Source: Collinsella sp. AF08-23 (GTDB lineage Bacteria; Actinomycetota; Coriobacteriia; Coriobacteriales; Coriobacteriaceae). Taken from it: a DNA stretch of 64,000 nt. How positions within the stretch are numbered: position 1 is the first letter of the stretch; each line of letters opens with the position of its first letter. Location of the stretch: positions 1 to 64,000 of the forward strand of contig NZ_QUHV01000008.1 in assembly GCF_003479805.1 (NCBI RefSeq). Direction: 5' to 3'. The notes below the pieces were generated by a model. That model searched no databases. It worked only from the letters and a program-made list of their open reading frames with translations, and was not told the DNA's origin. A program made the translations under genes and the position numbers. Below are positions 25,304-33,887 of the stretch, one piece after another.

Positions 25304-26398
25304 ATGACGCACTCTAAACGCAGCCTTACCGCACGTCGTGCCATCGTCGCCGGTCTTTCCGGCATCGTTCTTATGTCCGGCGTTCCCACGTTCGCCTTCG
25401 CCGACACTGAGTCTGATCTTGCAGCGGCCCGCGAACAGCTCGAGGAGATTGGACGTCAGACAGAAGAGATCACCAATCGTCTTTCTGAGCTCACGTACTC
25501 CCTTGAGGAGACTCGCGGTCAGATCGATGAGACGAACAATGAGATTGCGGAGCGCCAGCAGCTGCTTTCCACGTTCGTCTCCTCTGAATACAAAGGCGGT
25601 CTTGCCGGACTGATCGAGATTGTGCTTTCCTCGACGTCCTTTGATCAGTTCGTCTCGAGTGTGACGTACATGAACAAGGTGGCGAACACGCAGGCCGAGA
25701 CCATAGCAGAGGTTAAGACCCTCAAGGAGGAGCTTGATACCAAGCAAGCCGAGCAAGAGGAGAACGTCAAGGAAACTCAGGCGAAGGTCGATGAGCTCAA
25801 CGCGCAGCGCGCTGAGGCCGCGTCGGTCGTGAGCTCGCTCGACGCAAAACTCCAGGAAGAGCTTGCCGCCGAGGCGGCCGCAAACGCTGCCCTCCAACAG
25901 GGGCTTAACGCGAGCCAGGGCGACCAGATCGATGACGTCCAGAACGTCGATACGCCCTCCAACAACAATACGGACCAGGGTGGCGGAACCAACACCAACA
26001 ACTCCAACAATACGCCCGCTCCCACACCTTCGCCTGCGCCGACACCGGAGCCCGATCCCGAGCCCAACTATGTTCCGAGCACCGGTAACGCCATCGTCGA
26101 TCGTGCATGGAGTTGGGTTGGCAAGGCTGAATATGTATGGGGAGGGTGCGCTCCCGGCCAGTTCGACTGCTCCGGCTTTGTGAGCTACTGCCTCACTGGT
26201 CAATACCGTCGTCTTGGTACCACCAATACGTTCATGGGCTGGCCGCAGGTGAGCAATCCCCAGCCGGGAGATGTGTGCGTCAATTGGGGTCACACCGGCA
26301 TTTATATCGGTAACGGACAGATGATCCACGCGGCCACCTATGGCGTCGGCGTCGTCGTCGGCCCTGTCCAGGCTGGTATGATCTACGTTCGCTACTAA
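25304..26398 (+). CDS. Secreted NlpC/P60 peptidoglycan endopeptidase with coiled coil
   Basis: The 364-residue protein has a signal peptide cut after AFA (about residue 33) and a coiled coil from about 36 to 200. A linker rich in N, T and P (about 205-262) leads to a C-terminal NlpC/P60 domain. The catalytic residues fit C289 (FDCSGF), H330 (GHTGIY) and H342 (MIHAATYG). This PcsB/RipA-like layout suggests a cell-division or cell-separation hydrolase that needs an activator such as FtsEX. GAGGAG precedes ATG 25304. A terminator follows. Confidence 0.9.
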   Translation: MTHSKRSLTARRAIVAGLSGIVLMSGVPTFAFADTESDLAAAREQLEEIGRQTEEITNRLSELTYSLEETRGQIDETNNEIAERQQLLSTFVSSEYKGGLAGLIEIVLSSTSFDQFVSSVTYMNKVANTQAETIAEVKTLKEELDTKQAEQEENVKETQAKVDELNAQRAEAASVVSSLDAKLQEELAAEAAANAALQQGLNASQGDQIDDVQNVDTPSNNNTDQGGGTNTNNSNNTPAPTPSPAPTPEPDPEPNYVPSTGNAIVDRAWSWVGKAEYVWGGCAPGQFDCSGFVSYCLTGQYRRLGTTNTFMGWPQVSNPQPGDVCVNWGHTGIYIGNGQMIHAATYGVGVVVGPVQAGMIYVRY

Positions 26399-26418
26399 CA
26401 TCTCGAACAATGCACGTG

Positions 26419-26455
26419 GACGGCGGAGGGGGAGTGCTCCTTCCGCCGTCTCTCT
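26419..26455 (+). terminator. Terminator after the NlpC/P60 gene
   Basis: GACGGCGGAGGG (26419-26430) pairs with CCTTCCGCCGTC (26439-26450) with one G-T pair, followed by TCTCT. Confidence 0.7.
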
Positions 26456-26494
26456 ATACCGGACATTCGTCATACAACGCGAAAGGATTCATAC

Positions 26495-27379
26495 ATGTCA
26501 TGGGCTCTCATAGCGGACTCCAGCTGTAATCTACGCGCATACCAACCCGCAACGGCGGATTGCGCCTTTGCGTTGGCTCCGCTCAAAATCGTAGTTGCAG
26601 GCGAGGAATACGCTGACGATGCCTTCCTCGATGTTGCCACGCTCAACCATCGGGTGGCCGCCGAGCCCTCCGCATCGGGTAGTTCATGTCCGAGTGCAGG
26701 GGAGTGGGCGGAATTGTTCCGCTTGGCGGACAATGTTATTGCCATCACCATCTCGGCGAACCTTTCCGGCAGTTTCGAGGCCGCTCAAATGGGTCGCAAT
26801 CTCGTGATGGATGAATATGCCCGCGACCATGATGGTCAAATCGCTGGGAAGAACATCTTCGTTCTCGACTCAAAGGCTGCCGGAGGAAAGCTCGAGCTTA
26901 TCGTTCAACTTCTAGATAGGTACCTAACGAATAATCCTGATGCTACATTTGACCAGGCAGTATCGTATGCTGAACAGCTACAGGCAAGCTCTCAGGTGCT
27001 CTTTTCGCTGAGCAGTTACGAGAATCTCACGAAAAATGGACGCATGCCCAAAGTCGTCGGAGCCCTCGCCAGCGGTCTTTCCATCCGCATGCTCGGTACT
27101 GCGAGTGCTCAGGGGACGATCAAGGTCGTAGCACCAACGCGTGGTGACAAGAAAACGTACCGCAAGATCATCGAAACCATGCGTGCTGATGGGTATCGTG
27201 GCGGCATGGTCTATATCGACCATGTTTTCAATGAGGACGGTGCCTCGGCACTCAAGGATGCGATTGTTACCGAGTGGCCTCATGCCGAGGTGTTCGTCTT
27301 ACCCTGTGGCGGCCTATGTTCGTACTACGCCGAAAAGACCGGCCTGATCATTGGGTACGAATGGGCGCACCGTCTTTGA
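26495..27379 (+). CDS. DegV family fatty-acid-binding protein
   Basis: The 294-residue protein has the DegV layout. It starts with ALIADSSCNL, has the ISANLSGSFEAAQMG block that contacts the fatty acid carboxylate, FVLDSKAAGGK, and ends with GLIIGYEW. FakB-type members present fatty acids to a kinase FakA, which is not seen in this window. GAAAGGA lies before ATG 26495, and terminators on both sides make it a single-gene unit. Confidence 0.88.
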   Translation: MSWALIADSSCNLRAYQPATADCAFALAPLKIVVAGEEYADDAFLDVATLNHRVAAEPSASGSSCPSAGEWAELFRLADNVIAITISANLSGSFEAAQMGRNLVMDEYARDHDGQIAGKNIFVLDSKAAGGKLELIVQLLDRYLTNNPDATFDQAVSYAEQLQASSQVLFSLSSYENLTKNGRMPKVVGALASGLSIRMLGTASAQGTIKVVAPTRGDKKTYRKIIETMRADGYRGGMVYIDHVFNEDGASALKDAIVTEWPHAEVFVLPCGGLCSYYAEKTGLIIGYEWAHRL

Positions 27380-27401
27380 CATCATCAACAGACGAAAGCG
27401 A

Positions 27402-27432
27402 GAACCCCCGCAACGCGCGGGGGTTCTTTATT
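27402..27432 (+). terminator. Terminator after the DegV gene
   Basis: GAACCCCCGC (27402-27411) pairs perfectly with GCGGGGGTTC (27417-27426), followed by TTTATTT. The next 100 bases are AT-rich and hold nothing else I can name. Confidence 0.88.
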
Positions 27433-27529
27433 TAGATCGTCATCTACTTTACATAATATATATTATCGTAATTCTGAATAATGTATCACATACTCAGACC
27501 GAGAGACACACCATTACGACCAAACCCGA

Positions 27530-28468
27530 TTAGATCCTGCCAGACTCCTCGAGGTAAGCATAGGCGGACATGGCCGCAATGGCACCGTCAGCCGCCGCGG
27601 TGATGACCTGTCGCAAGGACTTGGAACGCATATCGCCAGCGCAGAATAATCCGGGAGTCTTCGTTGCCATTGATTCATCGGTAACGACGCCACCGTCTGA
27701 ACCAAGGTCAACATAGGGAGCTACGATTTGGGTAGCCGGATCATGGCCGACGGCGACAAATATGCCAACCGAGCCTTCGTCGAACATCTCGGCGTGCGTC
27801 TCTCCCGTGGCATTGTCTCTCAATACGATGCGGTTGATAAACGTCGAACCGCTCACTTCGATAATACTAGTTTGGTACCTAATGGTAATGTTGTCACGCG
27901 TGAGAAGTCGCTCTACCATGCCCCGTGGAGCCCGGAATACATCGCGTCTCACGACAAGTTCAACGTGCTCGGCGATATTGGAGAGATACATTGCCTCCTC
28001 AACAGCGGAATTGCCGCCACCGATGATAAAGACGTGCTTTCCGCGATAGAACATTCCATCACAGGTGGCGCAATACGATACTCCCCTTCCGCGGAACTCA
28101 TCCTCACCTACGAAGCCTCCAAGTCGGGGCGTAGCTCCGGTCGCCACGATAAGCGCAGGGGCTTCGAGCTGCTCCATATCGGTGTTGACGATGAACATGT
28201 CATCTTTGCGGTCGATCGACGAGACCGATCCGTACGTGGACTGAGCGCCTGCATGCTCGGCGTGCTCCTGCATCTTCTGGCCAAGTTCGGCCCCCGAGCA
28301 ACTGCCTAATCCGGGGTAGTTGTCAATGATATCTGAGGTGGCAATCTGTCCGCCAGCCATCCCATGCTCGACAACCAGAACGTCTAGGCTGGCTCGTGCG
28401 GCGTAGAGGGCAGCGGAATAGCCTGCGGGACCTCCACCGACGATGATGAGGTCTTTCGTGGAATCCAT
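27530..28468 (-). CDS. trxB: Thioredoxin reductase
   Basis: The 312-residue flavoprotein passes electrons from NADPH to thioredoxin. GGGPAGYSAALYAAR binds FAD, IGGGNSAVEEA lies in the NADPH domain, the redox pair is C133-A-T-C136, and GLFCAGDMRSKSLRQVITAAADGAIAA closes the FAD site. ATG 28468 follows AAAGGATG. A longer frame reaching 28585 has no start signal. It is divergent from the glycosyltransferase gene, with a 110-base shared upstream region. Confidence 0.94.
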   Translation of the reverse strand: MDSTKDLIIVGGGPAGYSAALYAARASLDVLVVEHGMAGGQIATSDIIDNYPGLGSCSGAELGQKMQEHAEHAGAQSTYGSVSSIDRKDDMFIVNTDMEQLEAPALIVATGATPRLGGFVGEDEFRGRGVSYCATCDGMFYRGKHVFIIGGGNSAVEEAMYLSNIAEHVELVVRRDVFRAPRGMVERLLTRDNITIRYQTSIIEVSGSTFINRIVLRDNATGETHAEMFDEGSVGIFVAVGHDPATQIVAPYVDLGSDGGVVTDESMATKTPGLFCAGDMRSKSLRQVITAAADGAIAAMSAYAYLEESGRI

Positions 28469-28578
28469 AGCCGGTACATCCTTTCGGTACGTCGTTTCTT
28501 TGCTCTTACCCGATTGCGCCGAGCTCTTGCAGGGCGGGACGTACAATGCTGTTAGCAAGCAACCAGGGAGACGCCCAC

Positions 28579-29877
28579 ATGACAACTGAACGCCTCGACA
28601 ATCTTGGCGATAACGTGCCGCTCAATTCCCGGGGGACGGTATCACCGGCAAGCGAAGCCCCACGGCCCGTTATTACCATTATGCATGCCTCGGTAGGTTC
28701 CGGACATCGCGCGGCAGCCATGGCAATCGCACAGGCGGTGGAAAACATGCGGGGTGCACATGGCGTACCCGATGATGTTGAAGTTGATGTCCTCGACGTA
28801 CTCGATTTTGGGCGCATCAAATTCGACGGTAACAAAACTGCGGCGGCGTTCACGGGCGCCACGAGGCCCATCTACGATGTTACGTGGCGCTATACGCTCA
28901 CGGGCAGATTGCTCTGGGGCGGTGGATCGGCGTGGTCCAGAATCATGTTCCACTCATTTAACGACTATGTGACTGAGAAGCGACCCCTTGCCGTCATTTG
29001 CACACACATCACCGCCGCAAATACCGCCGTTGGAGCCCGCATGATGACAGGTGTGGAGTTTCCCGTCGTCTGCGTCCCCACCGATTACGAGATAGAGGGT
29101 TGGTGGCCACACAAGGAAACCGACCTCTTTTGCGTCGCGACCGAGTTCATGGCGGAGACGCTCCGCCCACGAAAGGTGCCCGAGCGCTGCATTGAGGTCA
29201 CGGGTATACCCATCAGACCGGGATTCAACGATCTACGCGATCGTGAGCACGATTGCGAGACGTTCGGGGTGCCAAGCGACAAGACCTTGGTGCTGGTCAT
29301 GGCAGGTGCCGCCCTACCCCAGCCGTATGTGCGATTCCGGGCGGCCATGGAGGAGACGCTTCCCTACCTGCGCAGCTTCGAGAGTATGCACTTCGTGTTC
29401 CTGCCGGGTAAGGACATTGCCTACGCGAAGCACCTGCGCTCTGTGTTCGAGGGCATGAAGCTTCCCAACGTCACCGTACTCGATTACGTGGACGACATGG
29501 CGGCCCTCATGCGGACCTGCGATCTGGCGATTCTCAAGTCCGGCGGACTTACCGTGACGGAGTGTCTGTGCGCCGAGCTGCCGATGATCTTGCTTGGAAA
29601 ATCGTATGGGCAGGAGAAGGCGAACACGACGATGCTCACGTCTTTCGGCGCGAGCATGCATGCTACCACCTCACGCGAGCTCATCATGCAGTTGAGGCAT
29701 CTCCATGATAATTCAGAGGCGCTCCACGGTCTCCTCGTCAACGCTGGCGCACTCCGCCGTCCCAATGCCGCACAGGACATCGTTTGCAGCACGATGCGGC
29801 TGGTCGGCGTGCCGTGTGATCGCGAGCAACATTTCGCTGAATTCTACTGGGGTGGAAAACCCGCGCATATACGGTAG
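28579..29877 (+). CDS. Diacylglycerol glycosyltransferase (MGDG synthase/UgtP-like)
   Basis: The 432-residue protein has the MGDG_synth N-terminal domain with ASVGSGHRAAA and a GT-B C-terminal domain with AILKSGGLTVTECLCAELPMI. Relatives move glucose or galactose onto diacylglycerol to make glycolipids or lipoteichoic acid anchors. MurG-type activity is less likely because of the N-terminal domain. ATG 28579 follows CAGGGAG by eight bases. A possible -10 box TACAAT lies at about 28540. Confidence 0.88.
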   Translation: MTTERLDNLGDNVPLNSRGTVSPASEAPRPVITIMHASVGSGHRAAAMAIAQAVENMRGAHGVPDDVEVDVLDVLDFGRIKFDGNKTAAAFTGATRPIYDVTWRYTLTGRLLWGGGSAWSRIMFHSFNDYVTEKRPLAVICTHITAANTAVGARMMTGVEFPVVCVPTDYEIEGWWPHKETDLFCVATEFMAETLRPRKVPERCIEVTGIPIRPGFNDLRDREHDCETFGVPSDKTLVLVMAGAALPQPYVRFRAAMEETLPYLRSFESMHFVFLPGKDIAYAKHLRSVFEGMKLPNVTVLDYVDDMAALMRTCDLAILKSGGLTVTECLCAELPMILLGKSYGQEKANTTMLTSFGASMHATTSRELIMQLRHLHDNSEALHGLLVNAGALRRPNAAQDIVCSTMRLVGVPCDREQHFAEFYWGGKPAHIR

Positions 29878-29878
29878 A

Positions 29879-29916
29879 AAGATGCCCTCGCGGACAAATG
29901 ACCGCGAGGGCATCTT
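29879..29916. terminator. Bidirectional terminator
   Basis: A 13-pair perfect stem (29881-29893 with 29902-29914; GATGCCCTCGCGG and complement) extends by two A-T pairs and separates convergent genes. T-runs on either side are short. Confidence 0.8.
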
Positions 29917-29955
29917 GTATTGACGCATAAAGCCTTCTACGTGCTTACCGCATTT

Positions 29956-31269
29956 CTACACGAGCAGGAAGTACGCAAGGAACGCGGCGGCGGCGACCCA
30001 CATGAGCGGACGAATCTTCTTGAGGTTGCCCGTCACGGCGGCAACGACCACGTAGGCGATGAAGCCAAGACCGATGCCGTTGGAAATCGAATAGGTGAAC
30101 GGGATACCGACGATGATCATGAAGGTCGGGAAGCCCTCGAGGATGTCCGACCAGTCGACCTCGGTGACCTCGCTCATCATCAAAAAGCCGACGTACACGA
30201 GGGCGCCACAGGTGGCGGCGGAGCTGATGCAGCTGATAACCGGGGAGAAGAATGCGGCGAGCAGGAAGAGAACGCCTGCCGTCACGGAAGTAAGTCCGGA
30301 GCGACCGCCGTCGGCAGCGCCGGAGGCAGACTCAACGAACGTGGTGATGGAAGATGCGCCGAACACGCCACCCGCAGCTGCAGCCACGGAGTCGACGATG
30401 AGGATGGGCTTGATGTCCTCAACCTTGCCATCCTCGGTGAGGAACTCGCCCTGCTTGGCAACGGCCATGGCGGTGCCCATGGTGTCGAAGAAGTCGCTCA
30501 TCATGAGCGAGAAGGCAAAGAGGAGCAAGGCGGGAGTGGTGAGGGCCTTGACGACGCCCATGACGCCATCGGCGTCCGCCATGAACGGGGCGCCGAAGGT
30601 GGAGAAATCGAGCGGAGCGACGATGCTCGAGGGAGCAGCGGTCACGCCGAGCGGAATGCCGAGGACAGAAGCGATGACGATGCCCCACAGCAAGGCGCCC
30701 TTCACGTTCATGGAAGAGAGGACGACGGTGGCGACGATGGAGATGAGGCCGACGAGGAAGACCGGGTCGGTCACCTTGCCGAGGGCGACCATGGTGGCCT
30801 CGTTGGCGACGATGATGCCGCCATCCTTAAGGCCGATCATCGCGATGAAGAGGCCGAGGCCGATAGAGATGCCGTGACGCAGGGACCCGGGAATGGCATC
30901 CATGATGGCCTCGCGGAGACCGCACAGCACGAGCAGCAAGATGGCGATACCCTCGATGAAGATGATAGCCATGGCAGTCTGCCAACCGAGTCCCATGGCT
31001 CCGCAGAGCGTGTACGCGACGATGGAGTTGATGCCCATGCCCGAGGCGCAGGCGAGCGGACGGTTCGCGATGAGGCCCATCGCGATCGTCATGACCGCGG
31101 CACCGATGCACGTGGCGGTCACCGCGGCGGCGACGGGAACGCCACCGGCGGAGAGGATGAGCGGGTTCACGACGATGATGTAAGACATCGCCAGGAACGT
31201 GGTCAGTCCCGCACGCAGCTCAGTGGCCACGTCGGACTTGCGCTCCCCCAACTTGAAAAACTGGTCCAT
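29956..31269 (-). CDS. NCS2-family purine permease (guanine/hypoxanthine type)
   Basis: The 437-residue protein has 12 or more hydrophobic segments and the AzgA/PbuG-type motifs MSYIIVVNPLIL, the conserved DFFDTMGT with its acidic pair, and ASSITTFVESASGAADGGRSG. It would import guanine, hypoxanthine or adenine by proton symport. AGGGGGAA precedes ATG 31269. It lies 29 bases after dut on the same strand, too close for a purine riboswitch, and none is seen. Confidence 0.9.
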   Translation of the reverse strand: MDQFFKLGERKSDVATELRAGLTTFLAMSYIIVVNPLILSAGGVPVAAAVTATCIGAAVMTIAMGLIANRPLACASGMGINSIVAYTLCGAMGLGWQTAMAIIFIEGIAILLLVLCGLREAIMDAIPGSLRHGISIGLGLFIAMIGLKDGGIIVANEATMVALGKVTDPVFLVGLISIVATVVLSSMNVKGALLWGIVIASVLGIPLGVTAAPSSIVAPLDFSTFGAPFMADADGVMGVVKALTTPALLLFAFSLMMSDFFDTMGTAMAVAKQGEFLTEDGKVEDIKPILIVDSVAAAAGGVFGASSITTFVESASGAADGGRSGLTSVTAGVLFLLAAFFSPVISCISSAATCGALVYVGFLMMSEVTEVDWSDILEGFPTFMIIVGIPFTYSISNGIGLGFIAYVVVAAVTGNLKKIRPLMWVAAAAFLAYFLLV

Positions 31270-31298
31270 AGATAATTCCCCCTATACGACTGGACCGA

Positions 31299-31742
31299 CT
31301 ATTTCGAACCGCTCGACCCGAAACCGCCGCTACCGCGATCGGTCTCGTCGAGTTCGTCGACCTCTGTAAGGTGCACGACGGGCACCTGCTGGATGACGAG
31401 CTGGGCGATACGCTCTCCCCGCTCGATGTGAATGGTCTGCTGGGAATCAAGGTTCACGGCGATGACCTTAAGTTCACCGCGATAGTGGGCATCAATGAGC
31501 CCCGGGGTGTTGGCGATAGTGAGACCGCGCTTGAGAGCCATACCGCTCCTGGGCTGAACAAACCCGGCGTACCCATCCGGAATTGAGATGGCAAGGCCAG
31601 TGGGGATGAGGACGCGCTCGAAGGGCGCGATGTCGACGCTCTCATTGGCACGCAGGTCCAAGCCCGCATCACCCTCATATGCATAAGCGGGTAACTCGAC
31701 GGTTGGATCCAGGCGCTTGACGTTCACGTTCAACATGGACAT
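31299..31742 (-). CDS. dut: Deoxyuridine 5'-triphosphate nucleotidohydrolase
   Basis: Dut hydrolyses dUTP and limits uracil in DNA. The 147-residue trimeric-type enzyme has all five motifs: DAGLDLRA, PRSGMALKRGL, PGLIDAHYRGEL, RIAQLVIQ and the P-loop-like RGSGGFGSSG. GAGGTG lies before ATG 31742. It follows nrdR by four bases, linking it to dNTP control. Confidence 0.95.
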   Translation of the reverse strand: MSMLNVNVKRLDPTVELPAYAYEGDAGLDLRANESVDIAPFERVLIPTGLAISIPDGYAGFVQPRSGMALKRGLTIANTPGLIDAHYRGELKVIAVNLDSQQTIHIERGERIAQLVIQQVPVVHLTEVDELDETDRGSGGFGSSGSK

Positions 31743-31746
31743 GTAA

Positions 31747-32190
31747 TCACCTCAGCTTATCGAGTTCGGATAGGAACTCATCGATGTCTTGGAAGTCACG
31801 ATACACGGACGCGAATCGGATGTAGGCGACCTTATCGATCTTCTCGAGGCGCTTGAGGACCATATCGCCAATATCATGGGAGCTGACAGCCGAACGCGCC
31901 CCGCCCCTCAGTTCCAGTTCGATGTCATCAATGAGCGCGTTGAGCTGCGTGAGATCGATGTCGCGTTTGGAAGTTGCACGCATAAGTCCCACGAGCAGCT
32001 TATTGCGGTCGAAAGGCTGCGTGGTTCCATCGCTCTTCAGCACCTCGATGGGGTCCTCGCATCGTTCGAATGTGGTGAACCGGTATCCGCACGATCGGCA
32101 TTCACGACGACGTTTGATGGCGTTCGAGGAATCCTGCATACGCGAATCTATCACACGCGTGTCATCATGGCCGCACTTCGGACACCGCAT
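31747..32190 (-). CDS. nrdR: Transcriptional repressor NrdR
   Basis: NrdR senses ATP/dATP and represses ribonucleotide reductase genes. The 147-residue product has the zinc ribbon CPKC...CRSC (about 3-37), the ATP-cone with FDRNKLLVGLMRA and VAYIRFASVYRDF. ATG 32190 is chosen because it begins the canonical MRCPKCG and GGGGAG lies eight bases upstream; a longer open frame reaches 32421. The NrdR boxes it would bind are not seen in this window. Confidence 0.95.
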   Translation of the reverse strand: MRCPKCGHDDTRVIDSRMQDSSNAIKRRRECRSCGYRFTTFERCEDPIEVLKSDGTTQPFDRNKLLVGLMRATSKRDIDLTQLNALIDDIELELRGGARSAVSSHDIGDMVLKRLEKIDKVAYIRFASVYRDFQDIDEFLSELDKLR

Positions 32191-32285
32191 GGCATCGTCT
32201 CCCCTCACATCCGACAACTTCGCTAGGATACCACGCGTTGAGGGCCGTAATGCTAGAAACACAAGATATGGTGAGATGTAATAGT

Positions 32286-32753
32286 CTAGCCCGCAGAGGG
32301 AACGACCAACTCCATGCCAGGGTGAAGCGAAGCGCTGGTAAGTCCGTTCCAGTCCCTCATGACCTCGACGGCTTCTTCGATTGCGAGCCCATCCACGGGG
32401 TTGTCCTCCGCGATGCTCCACAATGACTCTCCGGCAGAGACCGTTACATTTTTAGACGTCAGCGTGTCGACGAAGGCCGCATGACTCGCATTCCGAGCCT
32501 GGAAAACTGTGGACAGGATGGAAGCACACGCTACGATCAAGACCAATGACGCGACGCCGAAGAGGATAAAGCGAGACCGCGATGAAGGTGCCGGACGATC
32601 CCGCGCATAGACATCGGGTGCGGCAACCTGGAAGTGACCGGGCTGGATGTGTGAAACAGTCGACACGCCGCCAGAGACGACGCTTAAGGCTGGTGTGGAG
32701 GGTCGGTCCAACGTGAGGGCCAGGGATCCGTAGGTAAACGATGTGGAAGTCAT
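32286..32753 (-). CDS. LysM membrane protein, probable SOS cell-division inhibitor
   Basis: The 155-residue protein has a cytoplasmic N-terminus of about 60 residues, one membrane helix (about 63-85; FILFGVASLVLIVACASILS) and a C-terminal LysM domain (about 103-152; TVSAGESLWSIA). It is divergent from lexA and next to nrdR, the same arrangement as Rv2719c in mycobacteria and similar to lexA-yneA in Bacillus; both of those are SOS-induced division inhibitors. Its promoter holds a LexA box in the spacer. GGGAGGAG precedes ATG 32753. Confidence 0.8.
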   Translation of the reverse strand: MTSTSFTYGSLALTLDRPSTPALSVVSGGVSTVSHIQPGHFQVAAPDVYARDRPAPSSRSRFILFGVASLVLIVACASILSTVFQARNASHAAFVDTLTSKNVTVSAGESLWSIAEDNPVDGLAIEEAVEVMRDWNGLTSASLHPGMELVVPSAG

Positions 32754-32816
32754 ATTCGCTCCTCCCGCTCTGCATCTTGTCGCCTTTGGTTATATCGAGC
32801 CGTGCGGACAAAACTT

Positions 32817-32846
32817 CTGGCACAAGAACGAGTGTTCGTGTATTAT
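32817..32846 (+). promoter_or_regulatory. lexA promoter with LexA box 1 in the spacer
   Basis: CTGGCA (32817-32822) and TATTAT (32841-32846) are spaced by 18 bases on the lexA strand. LexA box 1 (32825-32838) fills most of the spacer. The -10 box overlaps that of the divergent LysM promoter. Confidence 0.55.
32825..32838. promoter_or_regulatory. LexA box 1
   Basis: AGAACGAGTGTTCG matches the Gram-positive LexA operator CGAACRNRYGTTYG at 13 of 14 positions. It lies between the LysM gene and lexA. Confidence 0.75.
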
Positions 32847-32872
32847 TATCTTCGAACAGTTGTTCTTGTCAA
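32845..32872 (-). promoter_or_regulatory. Promoter of the LysM gene with LexA box 2 in the spacer
   Basis: On the - strand, TTGACA (32867-32872) and GATAAT (32845-32850) are spaced by 16 bases, close to consensus. LexA box 2 occupies the spacer, so LexA binding would block polymerase directly. Confidence 0.75.
32853..32866. promoter_or_regulatory. LexA box 2
   Basis: CGAACAGTTGTTCT matches the Gram-positive LexA operator with two deviations and keeps the GAAC-N4-GTTC core. Confidence 0.75.
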
Positions 32873-32880
32873 GAGAAATG

Positions 32881-32894
32881 CGAACAGATGTTTG
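32881..32894. promoter_or_regulatory. LexA box 3 in the lexA leader
   Basis: CGAACAGATGTTTG is a full match to CGAACRNRYGTTYG, 17 bases before the lexA start codon. Confidence 0.8.
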
Positions 32895-32911
32895 TATTGA
32901 GAGGAGCGGTT

Positions 32912-33550
32912 ATGGCCCGCAAGATCACGAAGCGTCAGCAGCAGATCTACGACTTCATCCGTTCATATCAAAAGGAGAAGGGCTATCCCCCGAGCGTTCG
33001 AGAGATGGCCGCCGCCGTCGGCCTCTCCTCCCCTTCCACCGTTCATGCCCATTTGAGCGCGCTTGAAGATCTCGGGCTCATCAAGCGCGACGCGACAAAG
33101 CCGCGCGCCCTCGAGGTGTTCAACTCGGACGGGTCGTCGGTCAAGCTCGATGAGGTCAAGGAAGTCACCACGCGCGGTACGGTTTCACTGCCGCTCGTGG
33201 GTCGCGTCGCCGCTGGGCTGCCCATTCTGGCCGAGCAAAACGTCGAGGATACCTTCACCCTTCCCACGGAGATCGCGACCGATTCGTGCTCCTTCATCCT
33301 TGAGGTCCACGGTGATTCTATGATCAACGTTGGCATCTACAACGGGGACTACATCGTGGTGCGTGAGCAAAAAAGCGCCATGAACGGGGAAATAGTCGTC
33401 GCCATGATCGACGGGGAAGCGACCGTCAAGACGTTCTACAAGGAACGTGGGCGCGTACGTCTACAGCCGGAAAACGATTCCATGGAACCCATCTACGCCG
33501 ACAACCCCACCATCTTGGGTAAAGTCGTCGCGCTCATGCGTCGATTCTAG
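32912..33550 (+). CDS. lexA: SOS repressor LexA
   Basis: LexA represses DNA-damage genes and cuts itself when RecA filaments form. The 212-residue product has the N-terminal winged helix (PPSVREMAAAVGLSSPSTVHAHL), the cleavage bond A101-G102 (in VAAGLP), the catalytic S136 (HGDSMI) and K173 (ATVKTF). ATG 32912 follows GAGGAG; upstream in-frame starts lack a site. Three LexA boxes precede it, so it is autoregulated. Confidence 0.96.
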   Translation: MARKITKRQQQIYDFIRSYQKEKGYPPSVREMAAAVGLSSPSTVHAHLSALEDLGLIKRDATKPRALEVFNSDGSSVKLDEVKEVTTRGTVSLPLVGRVAAGLPILAEQNVEDTFTLPTEIATDSCSFILEVHGDSMINVGIYNGDYIVVREQKSAMNGEIVVAMIDGEATVKTFYKERGRVRLQPENDSMEPIYADNPTILGKVVALMRRF

Positions 33551-33887
33551 ACATCGCATGCGCCATGATGCAGAACGAGCCGTCGCATCATGAGAATAAT
33601 CGTAGTGCAAGCGTTGGTGAACGCGTGCTTCGACGAGCTTCTCGGTGCCGTCATCATTTTTATCCCCTCATACCGTTTAGCCTGCTCTACACGGCGAGTG
33701 CTACGTTGGCACGGTCTTGGCAACAAAAGGCCGTACGTACCCAAATTGGATGCACCGTGAACATATCCCGATATTGGCGTGGATGGGAAGGCATTCGTTA
33801 ATCATCTATGCAACGCACCAAATACTGCTGCTGATGGTGTTCGAGACTGTGTTTCAGTGAGGTCGACCGTCCGACGACAACACGATG
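33551..33887. other. Gene-free stretch between lexA and hflX
   Basis: 337 bases between convergent genes. An eight-pair hairpin (CATGATGC at 33564-33571, GCATCATG at 33585-33592) may weakly end lexA transcription. Short open frames on both strands have no ribosome site and unnatural composition. I see nothing else. Confidence 0.5.

Noticed and set aside
29920..31275. Open frame of 451 codons on the + strand opposite the purine permease
   Set aside because: Its product is dominated by D, E, G, H and R, the typical mirror of a GC-rich membrane protein gene; no start signal.
31270..31298. Purine riboswitch upstream of the permease
   Set aside because: The gap to dut is only 29 bases, far too short for the aptamer.
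33547..33801. Short open frames on both strands between lexA and hflX
   Set aside because: No ribosome sites, odd composition and mutual overlap; no known family.
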